This document shows, piece by piece, positions 52,708 through 61,936 of a stretch of DNA of 64,000 bases. The position numbers were made by a program, and so were the translations under genes. A model generated the notes under the pieces. The model had not been told where the DNA came from, did not search any database, and was given only the letters and a program-made list of their open reading frames with translations. The DNA comes from Pedobacter fastidiosus (GTDB lineage Bacteria > Bacteroidota > Bacteroidia > Sphingobacteriales > Sphingobacteriaceae): positions 1 to 64,000 of the forward strand of contig NZ_JACRYL010000004.1 of NCBI RefSeq assembly GCF_014306625.1, given 5' to 3'. Positions within the stretch are counted from its first letter, which is position 1. Each line of letters opens with the position of its first letter.

Positions 52708-54228
52708 TTATTCGTTTGTACCTTTGTATGTGGGGTCTGCATGGACCATGCCTTCCATTGCTTTATCTAAATTTAAATCTAATCCTTTCGCAATTCCAAG
52801 TCCTAAACTCATATCGGCTCTAAACCAATGGCAAAGTTGGCGATTAATAATTTCATCTTTTTTAGCTCCATTTATACCACCCATTGCGCCAACAATGTTT
52901 GCAATTGTATTCTTTTTAGCTTCGGGATCCATTAAACGGAAAAGGTTTCCGGGTTGCGTATAATGATCGTTTTCTCCTTCGGCATTTCGATCATATTGAT
53001 CAGCCATTAAAGATTCTAAAGGCCAAGCTGGTTGTTTGTAGCTTTCATCAACTTCAATATCATCAAAACTATTAGGGAAATAATTTGGATTAGAACCACC
53101 ATTTCCATTAACAGTCATTAACCCATCACGTTGATAATTATTAGTCATAAACGGACAACGATTAACTGGAATCTGCTCATAATTCCCACCTAATCGATAT
53201 CGTTGTGCATCTGGATAAGAAAGAATTCTTCCTTGCAGCATTTTATCAGGCGAGTAATAAATTCCATCAACCACATGAGCAGGAGCAAAGGCAGCCTGTT
53301 CTACATGCGCAAAGTAATTATCAGGATTTTCATTTAATTCTAATTCGCCAACCTCAATTAAAGGGTAATCGCCATGTGGCCAAACCTTTGTTAAATCGAA
53401 TGGATTTAAGTGATAGGTTTTAGCATCATCAAAAGGCATAATCTGAACTTTTAAAGTCCATTTTGGGAATTCTCCTTTTTCAATCGATGCAAACAAATCG
53501 CGTTGAGAATGATCAGGATCCTGAGATTTCATCGCAACCGCCTCATCATTCTTAAAATTCTGAATGCCCTGTTTCGTTTTAAAGTGGAACTTCACATAAA
53601 AACGTTCATTTTTATTATTGTAAAAAGAGAAAGTATGACTACCAAAACCATCCATGTGACGATACGAGAATGGTGTTCCTCTATCGCTCATTAAGATTAA
53701 AACCTGATGTAAACTTTCTGGGTTTAAGCTCCAGAAATCCCACATCATGGTTGGGCTTTTCATATTTGTTTGTGGATCGCGTTTTTGGGTATGGATAAAA
53801 TCCCCAAATTTTTTCGGGTCTTTTACAAAGAAAACAGGCGTGTTATTGCCAACTAAATCCCAATTTCCATCTTCTGTATAAAACTTTAACGCAAAGCCAC
53901 GTGGATCACGCTCACTATCTGCTGATCCTTTTTCGCCACCAACGGTAGAAAAACGCAAAAACGTTTTGGTTTGCTTACCAATTTCTGAGAAAAGTTTTGC
54001 TTTAGTATATTTTGTAATGTCGTGGGTAACAGTAAAAGTACCATAAGCACCAGAACCTTTCGCGTGTACAACACGTTCAGGAATTCGCTCACGATTAAAA
54101 TGAGCCATTTTTTCATGTAATATGAAATCCTGAAGTAATATTGGACCGCGAGGACCAACAGTCATGCTATCTTCATTGTTCGCATAAGGTATACCAGAAG
54201 CACTCGTTAGTTTTTTCTTTTCGCTCAT
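52708..54228 (-). CDS. katA: Monofunctional haem catalase
   Basis: 506 residues, small-subunit clade catalase. Distal His H55 in ERVVHAKGSGAYG and Asn in DLVGNNTPVFF; the proximal haem Tyr is in the region GRILSYPDAQRYRLG. Motifs FSTVGGEKGSADSERDPRGF and SYRHMDGFGSHTF are complete. It dismutates H2O2 in the cytosol. An OxyR-like operator with perfect 10-bp arms is upstream, so peroxide control is probable. It complements KatG at 10223. Confidence 0.97.
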   Translation of the reverse strand: MSEKKKLTSASGIPYANNEDSMTVGPRGPILLQDFILHEKMAHFNRERIPERVVHAKGSGAYGTFTVTHDITKYTKAKLFSEIGKQTKTFLRFSTVGGEKGSADSERDPRGFALKFYTEDGNWDLVGNNTPVFFVKDPKKFGDFIHTQKRDPQTNMKSPTMMWDFWSLNPESLHQVLILMSDRGTPFSYRHMDGFGSHTFSFYNNKNERFYVKFHFKTKQGIQNFKNDEAVAMKSQDPDHSQRDLFASIEKGEFPKWTLKVQIMPFDDAKTYHLNPFDLTKVWPHGDYPLIEVGELELNENPDNYFAHVEQAAFAPAHVVDGIYYSPDKMLQGRILSYPDAQRYRLGGNYEQIPVNRCPFMTNNYQRDGLMTVNGNGGSNPNYFPNSFDDIEVDESYKQPAWPLESLMADQYDRNAEGENDHYTQPGNLFRLMDPEAKKNTIANIVGAMGGINGAKKDEIINRQLCHWFRADMSLGLGIAKGLDLNLDKAMEGMVHADPTYKGTNE

Positions 54229-54287
54229 TATTTAAGTTTTATTGTGTTTTGCGATATAAAAGTGAGGTAATTATTCCAGCATATCAA

Positions 54288-54323
54288 ACTGTTATTATCT
54301 ATTGATGCATAGATAATATTGAT
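54288..54323 (-). promoter_or_regulatory. Candidate OxyR-type operator upstream of katA
   Basis: Contains a perfect inverted repeat TATTATCTAT-N6-ATAGATAATA (54293-54318). The 36-bp block fits two ATAGnTnnnAnCTAT half-operators with CTAT and ATAG exact at the centre and T and A in place, but a spacer of 6 in place of 7. It lies 60-95 nt upstream of the katA start. Confidence 0.55.
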
Positions 54324-54361
54324 AAGTTTTAATATTCTCAACAAATTAAATTTAAGAATTT

Positions 54362-55051
54362 TTAGCGGCTATTCGTGTAAAATATAGGTTGGGCAACAAA
54401 ATCTATAACTGTACAATAGTTATACGATGGATGAGGTTGAATGCTAACGCCAACAATATTAAGCTTATATTTTTGATCGATAATATTGAAACGGTGGCCA
54501 AGGGAGGGTACGCCACAATCTAATAAGAGATGGCAAACTATATCCAAACTTTTAGAATATCCGAAATCTATATTTTCACTCATAGATTTGTTTGGGAAAT
54601 ATTTAGATAGTCTTTTCGAAAATTTATCGCCATTGCTACTCTCATGGCTTTCTAAATTATTTCTATTTAAATCTACTGCATGGCCTCTACTTAAAGCCGT
54701 TAACTTATCATCAGGATAGAACAACGGAAGATTTTTTATGCCTTGGAGGTGTTTTAACAAAGAAGTATAGTAAGAATTATTTTTAGAGATTTTAAGTTCA
54801 TTATAATTTCTGTACTGCCTTACACTTGCATTGTATTTATCTATATAATCTTCTAAAAAAGTATAGTAGAATTTCTGGCCATCCAATCGGATTAAATTCA
54901 TGTAAAGAATTACACCCTTTTCTTCTTCAGTTAGGTAATTTGCAGCGGCTGCAGTGTTTGCCTTTCTAATTTCAGTGTTGGTCCAATCTTGCGCATACGA
55001 GCTTCTGGCAAAAAACAAAAAAAGGCTTGCGGTTAAAATAAGGCGGTACAT
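54362..55051 (-). CDS. CAP-superfamily (SCP/PR1-like) exported protein
   Basis: 229 residues with a signal peptide (MYRLILTASLFLFFARSSYA). The CAP domain has LTALSRGHAVDLNRNNLESH with His and Glu, MSENIDFGYSKSLDIVCHLL and GVPSLGHRFNIIDQ. These resemble the CAP cavity residues (His, Glu, Glu, His). Bacterial CAP proteins are secreted with unknown activity. Monocistronic. Confidence 0.85.
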   Translation of the reverse strand: MYRLILTASLFLFFARSSYAQDWTNTEIRKANTAAAANYLTEEEKGVILYMNLIRLDGQKFYYTFLEDYIDKYNASVRQYRNYNELKISKNNSYYTSLLKHLQGIKNLPLFYPDDKLTALSRGHAVDLNRNNLESHESSNGDKFSKRLSKYFPNKSMSENIDFGYSKSLDIVCHLLLDCGVPSLGHRFNIIDQKYKLNIVGVSIQPHPSYNYCTVIDFVAQPIFYTNSR

Positions 55052-55155
55052 GGGATGGTTTTCTTGTATAACGCCAATTGAAAGTTTTTATTTTCGTTAT
55101 AATTGATTTTGCCAGAAAAAATATTTGGTAAGCAATTAGTTACACGTTTAGAACC

Positions 55156-55184
55156 TTGCAGAAACACTAGGTTTTGTACTTTTA
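55156..55184 (+). promoter_or_regulatory. Candidate promoter of the SH3-NlpC/P60 gene
   Basis: TTG at 55156-55158, 18-nt spacer, TACTTTTA at 55177-55184, one mismatch from TAnnTTTG. It ends 6 nt before the start codon, so the transcript may be nearly leaderless. Confidence 0.4.
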
Positions 55185-55190
55185 ACATCA

Positions 55191-56393
55191 ATGAATACAA
55201 TTAAAAAATCTTTCCTACTATTTAGCTTTTTGTTAATCTCTTTCTGTTTAAAGGCTCAGATTGATTCGGCTATGTTAAAACAAATTTCAAAGCAGATTCA
55301 GAAAGATTATGCACCAGATAAACGCTCTATTTATTTCAATATCCAGTTTAAGGGAGATACAGTTTTGGCCGAAAGTACATCAGAAATTGCCTTGACAGAA
55401 TGGAATAAGCAAGTGAAAGATTTAAAAGGTACTAAAGTGAATGTTCCATTACCAGCTAAATCTTTAAATGGAATGGAATATGGACTGGCAAATTTATCAG
55501 TTTGCAACAATAGAGCGATGCCTCAAAACGCTGCAGAAATGATGACGCAAATGATTTTGGGAACTCCAGTTCAAGTGCTTAAAAAACAAGGAGCTTACTA
55601 TTTGGTTCGAACGCCTGATGGTTATTTGTCGTGGACAGACGGTACAGCAGTTAGTCTTTTGAATAAGCAGGATTTTGAAGCTTGGAAGAAGGCTAAGAGG
55701 ATTATTTTTACCGAAGATTTTGGTCATGCTTTAAGTAAAGTTGATGCAACTGCCGAAAGGGTTTCTGATTTAGTTAAAGGAAATATATTAGAAGTAAAAG
55801 GAGAGGAAAAGAATTTTTATAAAGTAGTTTTTCCCGATAAACGAATTGGTTTTGTTAAAAAAAGAGAAGCTAAAATATTTATCGATTGGCTTAAAACCCC
55901 AAGTCCAAATGCTGATGCGATTTTAAAAACCGCTAAAACATTAGTTGGCGTTCCTTATTTGTGGGGTGGAACATCGATAAAAGGAGTAGATTGTAGCGGA
56001 TTTACCAAGACAAGTTACTTTTTAAATGGAATTGTAATCCCTCGAGATGCATCTCAACAAGCACTGGTTGGAGAAGATGTTGAGGTGCTGGAAAATGATT
56101 CAATCAGTATTTCGAAATGCTTAAAAAATTTAAAGCCTGGCGATTTATTGTTTTTTGCGGCGGCTAAACTTCGTGGGGTAACTGGTGGCAAAATAACCCA
56201 CACTGCAATTTATATGGGTGATGGCGAATTTATCCAAGCCGCAGGAATGGTGAGAATAAATAGCTTAAAGTCTGATGCAAATAATTTTGATGAACGCGAA
56301 AGTAAAACTTTAGTAAGCGCTAAAAGGTTTTTAAATCAAATTGGCCAACCAGAAATTACAAGAGTTGATCAACATAAATGGTATGTAAATTAA
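55191..56393 (+). CDS. SH3-domain NlpC/P60 (C40) peptidoglycan hydrolase
   Basis: 400 residues. Signal peptide (SFLLFSFLLISFCLKAQ), an N-terminal ~120-residue region, two bacterial SH3-like segments (about 115-150, LGTPVQVLKKQGAYYLVRTP; and about 180-230, VKGNILEVKGEEKNFYKVVF), then the C40 domain with C268 (GTSIKGVDCSGFTKTS) and H337 (ITHTAIYMG). It trims stem peptides in the periplasm. The SH3 modules direct it to peptidoglycan. It is distinct from the short C40 enzyme at 46370. Confidence 0.92.
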   Translation: MNTIKKSFLLFSFLLISFCLKAQIDSAMLKQISKQIQKDYAPDKRSIYFNIQFKGDTVLAESTSEIALTEWNKQVKDLKGTKVNVPLPAKSLNGMEYGLANLSVCNNRAMPQNAAEMMTQMILGTPVQVLKKQGAYYLVRTPDGYLSWTDGTAVSLLNKQDFEAWKKAKRIIFTEDFGHALSKVDATAERVSDLVKGNILEVKGEEKNFYKVVFPDKRIGFVKKREAKIFIDWLKTPSPNADAILKTAKTLVGVPYLWGGTSIKGVDCSGFTKTSYFLNGIVIPRDASQQALVGEDVEVLENDSISISKCLKNLKPGDLLFFAAAKLRGVTGGKITHTAIYMGDGEFIQAAGMVRINSLKSDANNFDERESKTLVSAKRFLNQIGQPEITRVDQHKWYVN

Positions 56394-56457
56394 TTTATAG
56401 ATTTAAAGAAGTTCCTTTAAAGAGATCGTTTTCTAAGTCAATTTTTGTTTTGATTTT

Positions 56458-56525
56458 TGTCATATTGAGCCTGTCGAAATGCTTCAAAGGCATTTTTATA
56501 GTTCTTCAACAGGCTCAGATTGACA
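56458..56525. repeat. GTCATATTGAGCCTGTCGAA hairpin
   Basis: Arms GTC-ATATTGAGCCTGTCGAA and TTCAACAGGCTCAGATTGAC form a long imperfect hairpin of the kind dispersed in Bacteroidota genomes. It lies between two convergent genes and may aid termination for both. Confidence 0.7.
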
Positions 56526-56582
56526 ATTAATAGTATGATTCGACCTCAAGAACGCAAAACTGATTAGCTTAAAAGGCAAGGT

Positions 56583-57347
56583 TTATAAGAACATCCCACC
56601 CGATGCCTCAATGCGCTGAGCATTAATCCATCTTGCATCTTCTGTACATAAAAACGCTACTACACCACCAATATCATCTGGTAAACCAACACGACCCAAT
56701 GCCGTTTGTGAAGCAATTCCAGCATTCATTTGTTCGTTATCTCTAACTACTCCACCACCAAAATCTGTTTCAATAGCGCCTGGAGCAACTATGTTTGATC
56801 TAATTCCCCTTGAACCTAACTCTTTAGCTTGGTATTTGGTTAAAGTTTCCATTGCACCTTTCATTGATGCATAGGCAGCGTAACCTGGCAAAGCAAAACG
56901 AGCAAGACCGGTAGAAATATTAATAATTCCACTTCCATCATTTAAAAGTGAAAGTGCTTTTTGAGTTAAAAAGAAAGCACCTTTAAACTGAATATTCACT
57001 AATGTATCAAATTGATCTTCGGTTGTTTCTGCGAATGAAGCATGAATTCCAATCCCCGCATTATTCACTAAAAAATCGAATTTTTCTGCATTGAAAACTG
57101 ATTTTAAGATAGATTTTACTTCTGTGAAAAAAGCATCAAATGTTTTAGTGTCGGCAACATCTAGTTGAAGTGACACCGCTTTTACGCCAAGCTTTTTAAT
57201 TTCTTCGACAGTTTTATCTGCTTCGTCTTTTTTCGATTGATAAGTTACGATGACATTAATCCCTTTGGAAGCGATTTTTAAGGCTGCGTTTTTCCCTAAT
57301 CCGCGACTACCGCCGGTAACTAAGGCAATTTTATTTTGTGTTTCCAT
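56583..57347 (-). CDS. Short-chain dehydrogenase/reductase
   Basis: 254 residues: TGGSRGLGKNA (NAD(P) motif), DFLVNNAGIGIHASF, Ser in IINISTGLA, Tyr-Lys pair in YAAYASMKGAMETL. C-terminal GGVVAFLCTEDARWINAQRI is the usual SDR end. Substrate unknown. The AraC-type regulator gene lies 86 nt upstream on the same strand and may control or be co-transcribed with it. Confidence 0.9.
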   Translation of the reverse strand: METQNKIALVTGGSRGLGKNAALKIASKGINVIVTYQSKKDEADKTVEEIKKLGVKAVSLQLDVADTKTFDAFFTEVKSILKSVFNAEKFDFLVNNAGIGIHASFAETTEDQFDTLVNIQFKGAFFLTQKALSLLNDGSGIINISTGLARFALPGYAAYASMKGAMETLTKYQAKELGSRGIRSNIVAPGAIETDFGGGVVRDNEQMNAGIASQTALGRVGLPDDIGGVVAFLCTEDARWINAQRIEASGGMFL

Positions 57348-57433
57348 TTTCTTTTAATTTGTTAAACAAAATTAGATGGAAAATAGATTTAAAAATGGTG
57401 ACAGCTTAAGTAAAAATGGTGAGTGTTTAAGTT

Positions 57434-57841
57434 TTATATGGTGATAACTTCCGCTTTTTGAGCTAAAGACTGAAAGTAGGCTTCGCGATATTGCTTGGGG
57501 GTTTGGCCAGAGAAGTGCTTAAAAAACTTTGTGAAGTTAGAAGGATCGTAAGTTAGCGTTCTCGCAATTTCGGCAATTGGCGTACTTACATTCTGCAACA
57601 TCGATTTAGAAATATCCATTAAACGCTCTTCAAAGAAGTAGCAAGGCGGAAACCCAGTTGCCGATTTTATGGTATTGCTTAAGTGAGTAGGGTGAACATG
57701 AATCAGTTCTGCAAAATCTCTAACCTCAAACATTTCAGTAGCCCTTCCAGAAACTACATCATCCAAATGTTTATCTAATTCCTTCAAAAAATCTGCTGCG
57801 ATTTCATGTTGACGGGCAAAAAACTTCTTCGGGATTTTCAT
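57434..57841 (-). CDS. AraC-type DNA-binding protein (no sensor domain)
   Basis: 135 residues from MKIPKKFFARQHEIAADFLK; a start eight codons upstream is possible. Two HTH units: VRDFAELIHVHPTHLSNTIK and IAEIARTLTYDPSNFTKFFK, with GQTPKQYREAYF as the closing helix. It lacks an N-terminal ligand-binding domain, so it is either regulated by expression level or by interaction. It probably controls the adjacent SDR gene. Confidence 0.9.
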   Translation of the reverse strand: MKIPKKFFARQHEIAADFLKELDKHLDDVVSGRATEMFEVRDFAELIHVHPTHLSNTIKSATGFPPCYFFEERLMDISKSMLQNVSTPIAEIARTLTYDPSNFTKFFKHFSGQTPKQYREAYFQSLAQKAEVITI

Positions 57842-57930
57842 AACGATGATTTTGAGATTAAACAAATATAATATTCAATGCATGGATTATGAAATTAGAC
57901 GAGTGCGTTTTAGCTTTTGTGACTAAAGAA

Positions 57931-58779
57931 TTATTTTATTTTTTTGCCAGTTCCTAGCCAAATTAAACTATTAACGATCATTTTGCTTTCCATTTCACTA
58001 TCAAAAGTATTCGATAAGGTTTTATTCGTTTTATCGTATTTATGTTCGTAATCCATATCGTTGTGGCCCATATTTACGTAAACCATTTTGTAATTTTTAT
58101 TACTCCAAACCACAGGGTAGTAGCCACTCCGCCAAATTTCATATTCCTTTGGCCCCGTTCCTAACGGAAAACTGGTCGAATCGATGGACAGCAGAATTTT
58201 AATATCAGGATTTTTTCTTAAATCATTTTGCCATCGATACCACTCGTTGGGCGATGCTTTAAAAGTTTTAGGCAAGTTTCTCGTAACGGGATGCTTTTTG
58301 TTTTCTACTTTTAAAATTGCAGATGTTGGTCGCCAGGTATTGCTTCCGTATTCTCCTGAACCTAAAAAAGTATTGTGATACCAATCCCAATCGGCTGGAT
58401 AAGTTGACTGAGCCAAAGCAAATGCGGAGAAATGAAAACCCATCCAACCACCACCGTTTTCCATATATTTTTTAAAGGCTTCTCGCTGTGCAGTAACTTC
58501 TGGGCGGGTATCTAAAAATAACACAACCTCGTATTTTGATAAGAATTCGGCATTCAAATTATCCCAATTCGCTGTAGAATCATAACTGAAATGATATTTA
58601 TCCGCCATTGCTGGAAACCATTTATTCGCTTCGTGTACAAAACTGATGTGTGCTAAGTCACTTTTGGCGGTATAAAATGCGATTACACGGAATTTGGGTT
58701 TTTTGGATTGGGCAAGAGAATATATGAAGCAATTAAGAAGAAAAAGTAATGCTAAGATCGATTTTCGAGAAATGTTCAT
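57931..58779 (-). CDS. ThuA-like domain protein, exported
   Basis: 282 residues with a signal peptide (SILALLFLLNCFIYSLAQ). ThuA family of the glutamine-amidotransferase-like fold: FRVIAFYTAKSDLAHISFVH, NAEFLSKYEVVLFLDTRPEV, MENGGGWMGFHFSAF and NLPKTFKASPNEWYRW. ThuA relatives act on keto-glycosides, for example in trehalose degradation in rhizobia, so this may connect with the Gfo/DUF1080 genes at the window start, though it is 53 kb away. No active residues can be assigned. Confidence 0.85.
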   Translation of the reverse strand: MNISRKSILALLFLLNCFIYSLAQSKKPKFRVIAFYTAKSDLAHISFVHEANKWFPAMADKYHFSYDSTANWDNLNAEFLSKYEVVLFLDTRPEVTAQREAFKKYMENGGGWMGFHFSAFALAQSTYPADWDWYHNTFLGSGEYGSNTWRPTSAILKVENKKHPVTRNLPKTFKASPNEWYRWQNDLRKNPDIKILLSIDSTSFPLGTGPKEYEIWRSGYYPVVWSNKNYKMVYVNMGHNDMDYEHKYDKTNKTLSNTFDSEMESKMIVNSLIWLGTGKKIK

Positions 58780-58903
58780 TTGGATAGATTTATCTACCTA
58801 AATTAAATAAAAGTATCCTCAACTATAAAGTATAAAATGCTAATCGAACTAAATATAGGTTTGAACATTAATTCAATCGTTTTAAATAATTGATATTAGA
58901 TAT

Positions 58904-58931
58904 AAAAAAACCACGAGCTATTCACTCGTGG
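58904..58931 (-). terminator. Intrinsic terminator after glycyl-tRNA synthetase
   Basis: Minus strand: stem CCACGAG / CTCGTGG, loop of seven, then TTTTTTT. Confidence 0.85.
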
Positions 58932-58984
58932 CTATATTTAAAATCTTCAACTTAAGTTTTCTTAAATGTTTAAGGTGGTGAAAA

Positions 58985-60628
58985 CTAGGCTAACAAATTT
59001 TTCCAGCTCACCGCTTTACCAATTATGTTGCCCAAATCTGCAATGGCAACACGTTCTTGTTCCATGCTATCGCGATGACGAATCGTAACTGTATTATCCT
59101 CTAAACTCTGGTGATCAACAGTAATACAAAATGGCGTACCCACAGCATCCTGACGGCGGTAACGTTTACCAATGGCATCTTTCTCCTCATAATTACAGTT
59201 GAAATCAAACTTTAAAGTATCCATAATTTCACGAGCTTTTTCTGGTAAGCCATCTTTTTTGGTTAATGGGAAAATAGCCACTTTAATTGGCGCCAAAGCA
59301 GGGTGAAGGCGTAATAAAGTACGGCTATCCTGTTTATCTTCAGTGCTTAAATCTTGCTCTTCAAACGCATTAATCATTGTTAACAAAAACATCCTGTCTA
59401 AACCAATTGAAGTTTCAATTACATAAGGAACGTAATTTCCGTAAGGCTTACCATCTTCATTTAAATCATTATCGAAATATTGCAATTTCTTGCCAGAAAA
59501 CTGTTCATGTTGCTTTAAATCGAAATCAGTTCTGCTGTGAATACCTTCAACTTCCTTAAATCCGAAAGGGAATTCGAACTCGATATCAGTAGCTGCATTC
59601 GCATAATGAGCCAATTTTACATGGTCGTGGTAACGATATTTTTCAGGAGGAGTTCCTAAAGCCATGTGCCATTTTAAACGAGCCACTTTCCAATATTCAA
59701 ACCATTTTTTGTCTTCACCTGGGCGAACGAAAAATTGCATTTCCATTTGCTCAAACTCACGCATGCGCATAATAAACTGACGGGCAATAACCTCATTTCT
59801 GAAAGCTTTACCAATCTGTGCAATACCGAAAGGAATTTTCATTCTTCCCGATTTCTGTACATTTAAAAAGTTAACGAAAATACCTTGCGCCGTCTCCGGA
59901 CGAAGATAAACTTCATCACTACCTTCTGCCATTGCACCAAATTGAGTGCTAAACATCAGGTTAAATTGGCGAACATCTGTCCAGTTTGATGTTTTAGAAA
60001 TTGGACAAATTACCTTATAATCAACAATTAAATCTTTCAGCTGTGCTAAATTCTCAGATTTTAATGCAAGGTTCATTTCAACCTCAAGCGCTAAGCCTTT
60101 CTTAACAAATTTCCAGCTGGCTTCACCAACAAAAGGATATTTAGCATGATCTAAAATTCCAGTTTCATCTTTAAAACTTGGTATCCAGCTTGCTTGCCCT
60201 TCATCACTCAAACCCAAAATTTCTTGTTGAAATTCTTCAAATTTAGCTTTGTTTTCCGTAGAGAAATTTGCTAATTCTGAATATAGTTCATCAATTTTAT
60301 TTTCTAATAATTGATCAGCACGGTAACGTTTTTTCGAATCCTTGTTGTCGATCATCGGGTCGTTAAAACCATCAACGTGTCCACTGGCTTTCCAAACTTT
60401 CGGGTGCATAAAAATTGCAGAATCAATGCCTACAATGTTCTCATGCATTTGTACCATGGCTTTCCACCAGTACGTTTTAATATTGTTTTTTAACTCGGCA
60501 CCCAATTGGCCGTAATCGTAAACGGCACTTAAGCCATCATATATTTCGCTGCTTTGGAACACAAAACCGTATTCTTTAGCGTGTGATATTACATTTTTAA
60601 ATTGTTCGTCGTTATTCTTTTGTGCCAT
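58985..60628 (-). CDS. glyS: Glycine--tRNA ligase
   Basis: 547 residues from MAQKNNDEQFKNVISHAKEY. The frame extends 24 codons further up, but those are hydrophobic and unlike the family. Eukaryote-type dimeric class II synthetase (the alpha2 form). Motif 2 region FRNEVIARQFIMRMREFEQ, EVEGIHSRTDFDLKQH, and GLDRMFLLTMINAFEEQ of motif 3. A C-terminal anticodon-binding domain starts near HPALAPIKVAIFPLTKK. A TATCTTTG element (60637-60644) lies only 8 nt upstream of the chosen start. Confidence 0.95.
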   Translation of the reverse strand: MAQKNNDEQFKNVISHAKEYGFVFQSSEIYDGLSAVYDYGQLGAELKNNIKTYWWKAMVQMHENIVGIDSAIFMHPKVWKASGHVDGFNDPMIDNKDSKKRYRADQLLENKIDELYSELANFSTENKAKFEEFQQEILGLSDEGQASWIPSFKDETGILDHAKYPFVGEASWKFVKKGLALEVEMNLALKSENLAQLKDLIVDYKVICPISKTSNWTDVRQFNLMFSTQFGAMAEGSDEVYLRPETAQGIFVNFLNVQKSGRMKIPFGIAQIGKAFRNEVIARQFIMRMREFEQMEMQFFVRPGEDKKWFEYWKVARLKWHMALGTPPEKYRYHDHVKLAHYANAATDIEFEFPFGFKEVEGIHSRTDFDLKQHEQFSGKKLQYFDNDLNEDGKPYGNYVPYVIETSIGLDRMFLLTMINAFEEQDLSTEDKQDSRTLLRLHPALAPIKVAIFPLTKKDGLPEKAREIMDTLKFDFNCNYEEKDAIGKRYRRQDAVGTPFCITVDHQSLEDNTVTIRHRDSMEQERVAIADLGNIIGKAVSWKNLLA

Positions 60629-60730
60629 AATGGTGGCAAAGATAATTATTTTGAGCTGAAAGACTAAAGACCAAAGATTAAAGTAAAAAGCTAAGGTCAA
60701 ATGTTCTTAAATGTCTTACAGGATTCAAAA

Positions 60731-60923
60731 TTTTAGAAAAGCAATTATGGTAATTCTTTGGTTTCAGCAGTCCCGCCCTCGCTGCAATCTTTTAAAACTT
60801 TTGTCATTCTGAGGTACAAAGAATCTGCAAGCTTTGAAACAGATTCTTCGTGCCTCAGAATGACAGCAAATTAATGGTCTGTACAATTCAAAAGTATTTT
60901 CGCTAAGTCGGGTTTATGATGGC
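60731..60923 (-). repeat. Palindromic CCACCTAAACCCGA element, copy 6, with a nested hairpin
   Basis: Read on the minus strand it runs from GCCATCATAAACCCGACTTA to GCAGCGAGGGCGGGACTGC and AATTGCTTTTCTAAAA. Between the outer halves sits an unrelated hairpin of about 64 bp (60802-60865) of the GAGGCACGAAG family, so one repeat appears inserted inside another. Confidence 0.72.
60802..60865. repeat. Interspersed hairpin GTCATTCTGAGGTACAAAG, nested
   Basis: Arms TGTCATTCTGAGGTACAAAG and CTTCGTGCCTCAGAATGACA pair nearly fully over 20 bp. Related to the repeats at 1694 and 31696. Lies inside copy 6 of the CCACCTAAACCCGA element. Confidence 0.85.
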
Positions 60924-61005
60924 AAAACTGTACATCTATCTACGTTTTAAAGCATGGTGCTAAGAACACCTTCTTACATCTTCCATTTTTTTCTATTTTT
61001 GAGCC

Positions 61006-61929
61006 ATGAAATTTCATTACCTACTTTTTCTAGTTTTTATCACCGTTTTTTTTGCATCATGCAAGCAAGAAGAAAAAGTTCATCATTATATTAAATTTAA
61101 TAAAACTGAAGAATTGTATCAATTCCTAAAATGGTCGCCCGAAAATCGTTTCCCATTAATTAGTGCCCACCGTGGCGGACCAATGCCCGGTTTTCCTGAA
61201 AATTGTATCGAGACTTTTAATAATGCCACAACATATAATCCTGTAATTATAGAATTTGATATCGCTTACAGCAAAGATTCTGTAATGGTAATAATGCACG
61301 ATGATAAATTGGACCGGACTTCTACAGGAAAGGGAGAAATTGGAAATTATACCTACGAAGAATTAAAAGCCTTCAATTTAAAAGATGATGAAGGCAAGGA
61401 GACGAATTTCAAAATCCCCACTTTAGATAGTGTTTTAAGCTGGAGCAAAGGCAAAGTTTTACTGACCATCGATCTTAAAAAAGGCATTTCTTATGCCAAG
61501 GTGATTGAAAAAGTTAAACGATATAAAGTAGAAAGCAATTCGATCATAATCACTTACACAGCCGATCAAGCTAAAGAAGTTCATCAATTGGCGCCAGATT
61601 TAATGATTTCGGCATCTGTACAAAAGAAAGCGGAATTGAAACGATTAAATTCAATGGGAATTCCGAACGATAGAATTGTAGCTTTTGTGGGTGTTAGAGC
61701 TCCAGATAAAGAACTATATCAGTATCTTCATAACAGAAGAATTACGACTATTTTAGGCACAATGGGCAATATTGATAAAAGTGCAATTGCTAATCCTGCT
61801 AAGCTGGTTTACTACCATTTGATAAATAATGGAGCAGATATTTTGTCGGGCGATAATTTGCCACAAGCTTCAGAGCAATTGGATAAATTTAGATATAATA
61901 AAAAGTTGAGTTCGGTTTACGTTAATTAA
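61006..61929 (+). CDS. Glycerophosphodiester phosphodiesterase family lipoprotein
   Basis: 307 residues. A leader FLVFITVFFASCKQEEK ends in a lipobox (ASC), so it is probably an envelope lipoprotein. GDPD fold: PLISAHRGGPMPGFPENCIE with the catalytic His and Arg, VIIEFDIAYSKDSVMVIMHD with metal-binding residues and the second His, and KGKVLLTIDLKKG. It hydrolyses glycerophosphodiesters or similar. TATTTTTG (60994-61001) lies 4 nt before the ATG. Single gene. Confidence 0.9.
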   Translation: MKFHYLLFLVFITVFFASCKQEEKVHHYIKFNKTEELYQFLKWSPENRFPLISAHRGGPMPGFPENCIETFNNATTYNPVIIEFDIAYSKDSVMVIMHDDKLDRTSTGKGEIGNYTYEELKAFNLKDDEGKETNFKIPTLDSVLSWSKGKVLLTIDLKKGISYAKVIEKVKRYKVESNSIIITYTADQAKEVHQLAPDLMISASVQKKAELKRLNSMGIPNDRIVAFVGVRAPDKELYQYLHNRRITTILGTMGNIDKSAIANPAKLVYYHLINNGADILSGDNLPQASEQLDKFRYNKKLSSVYVN

Positions 61930-61936
61930 TATAAAT

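Noticed and set aside
52608..52742. N-terminal extension of the GtrA protein
   Set aside because: It would overlap the catalase gene and its terminator; the family start at MRQAILAF fits better.
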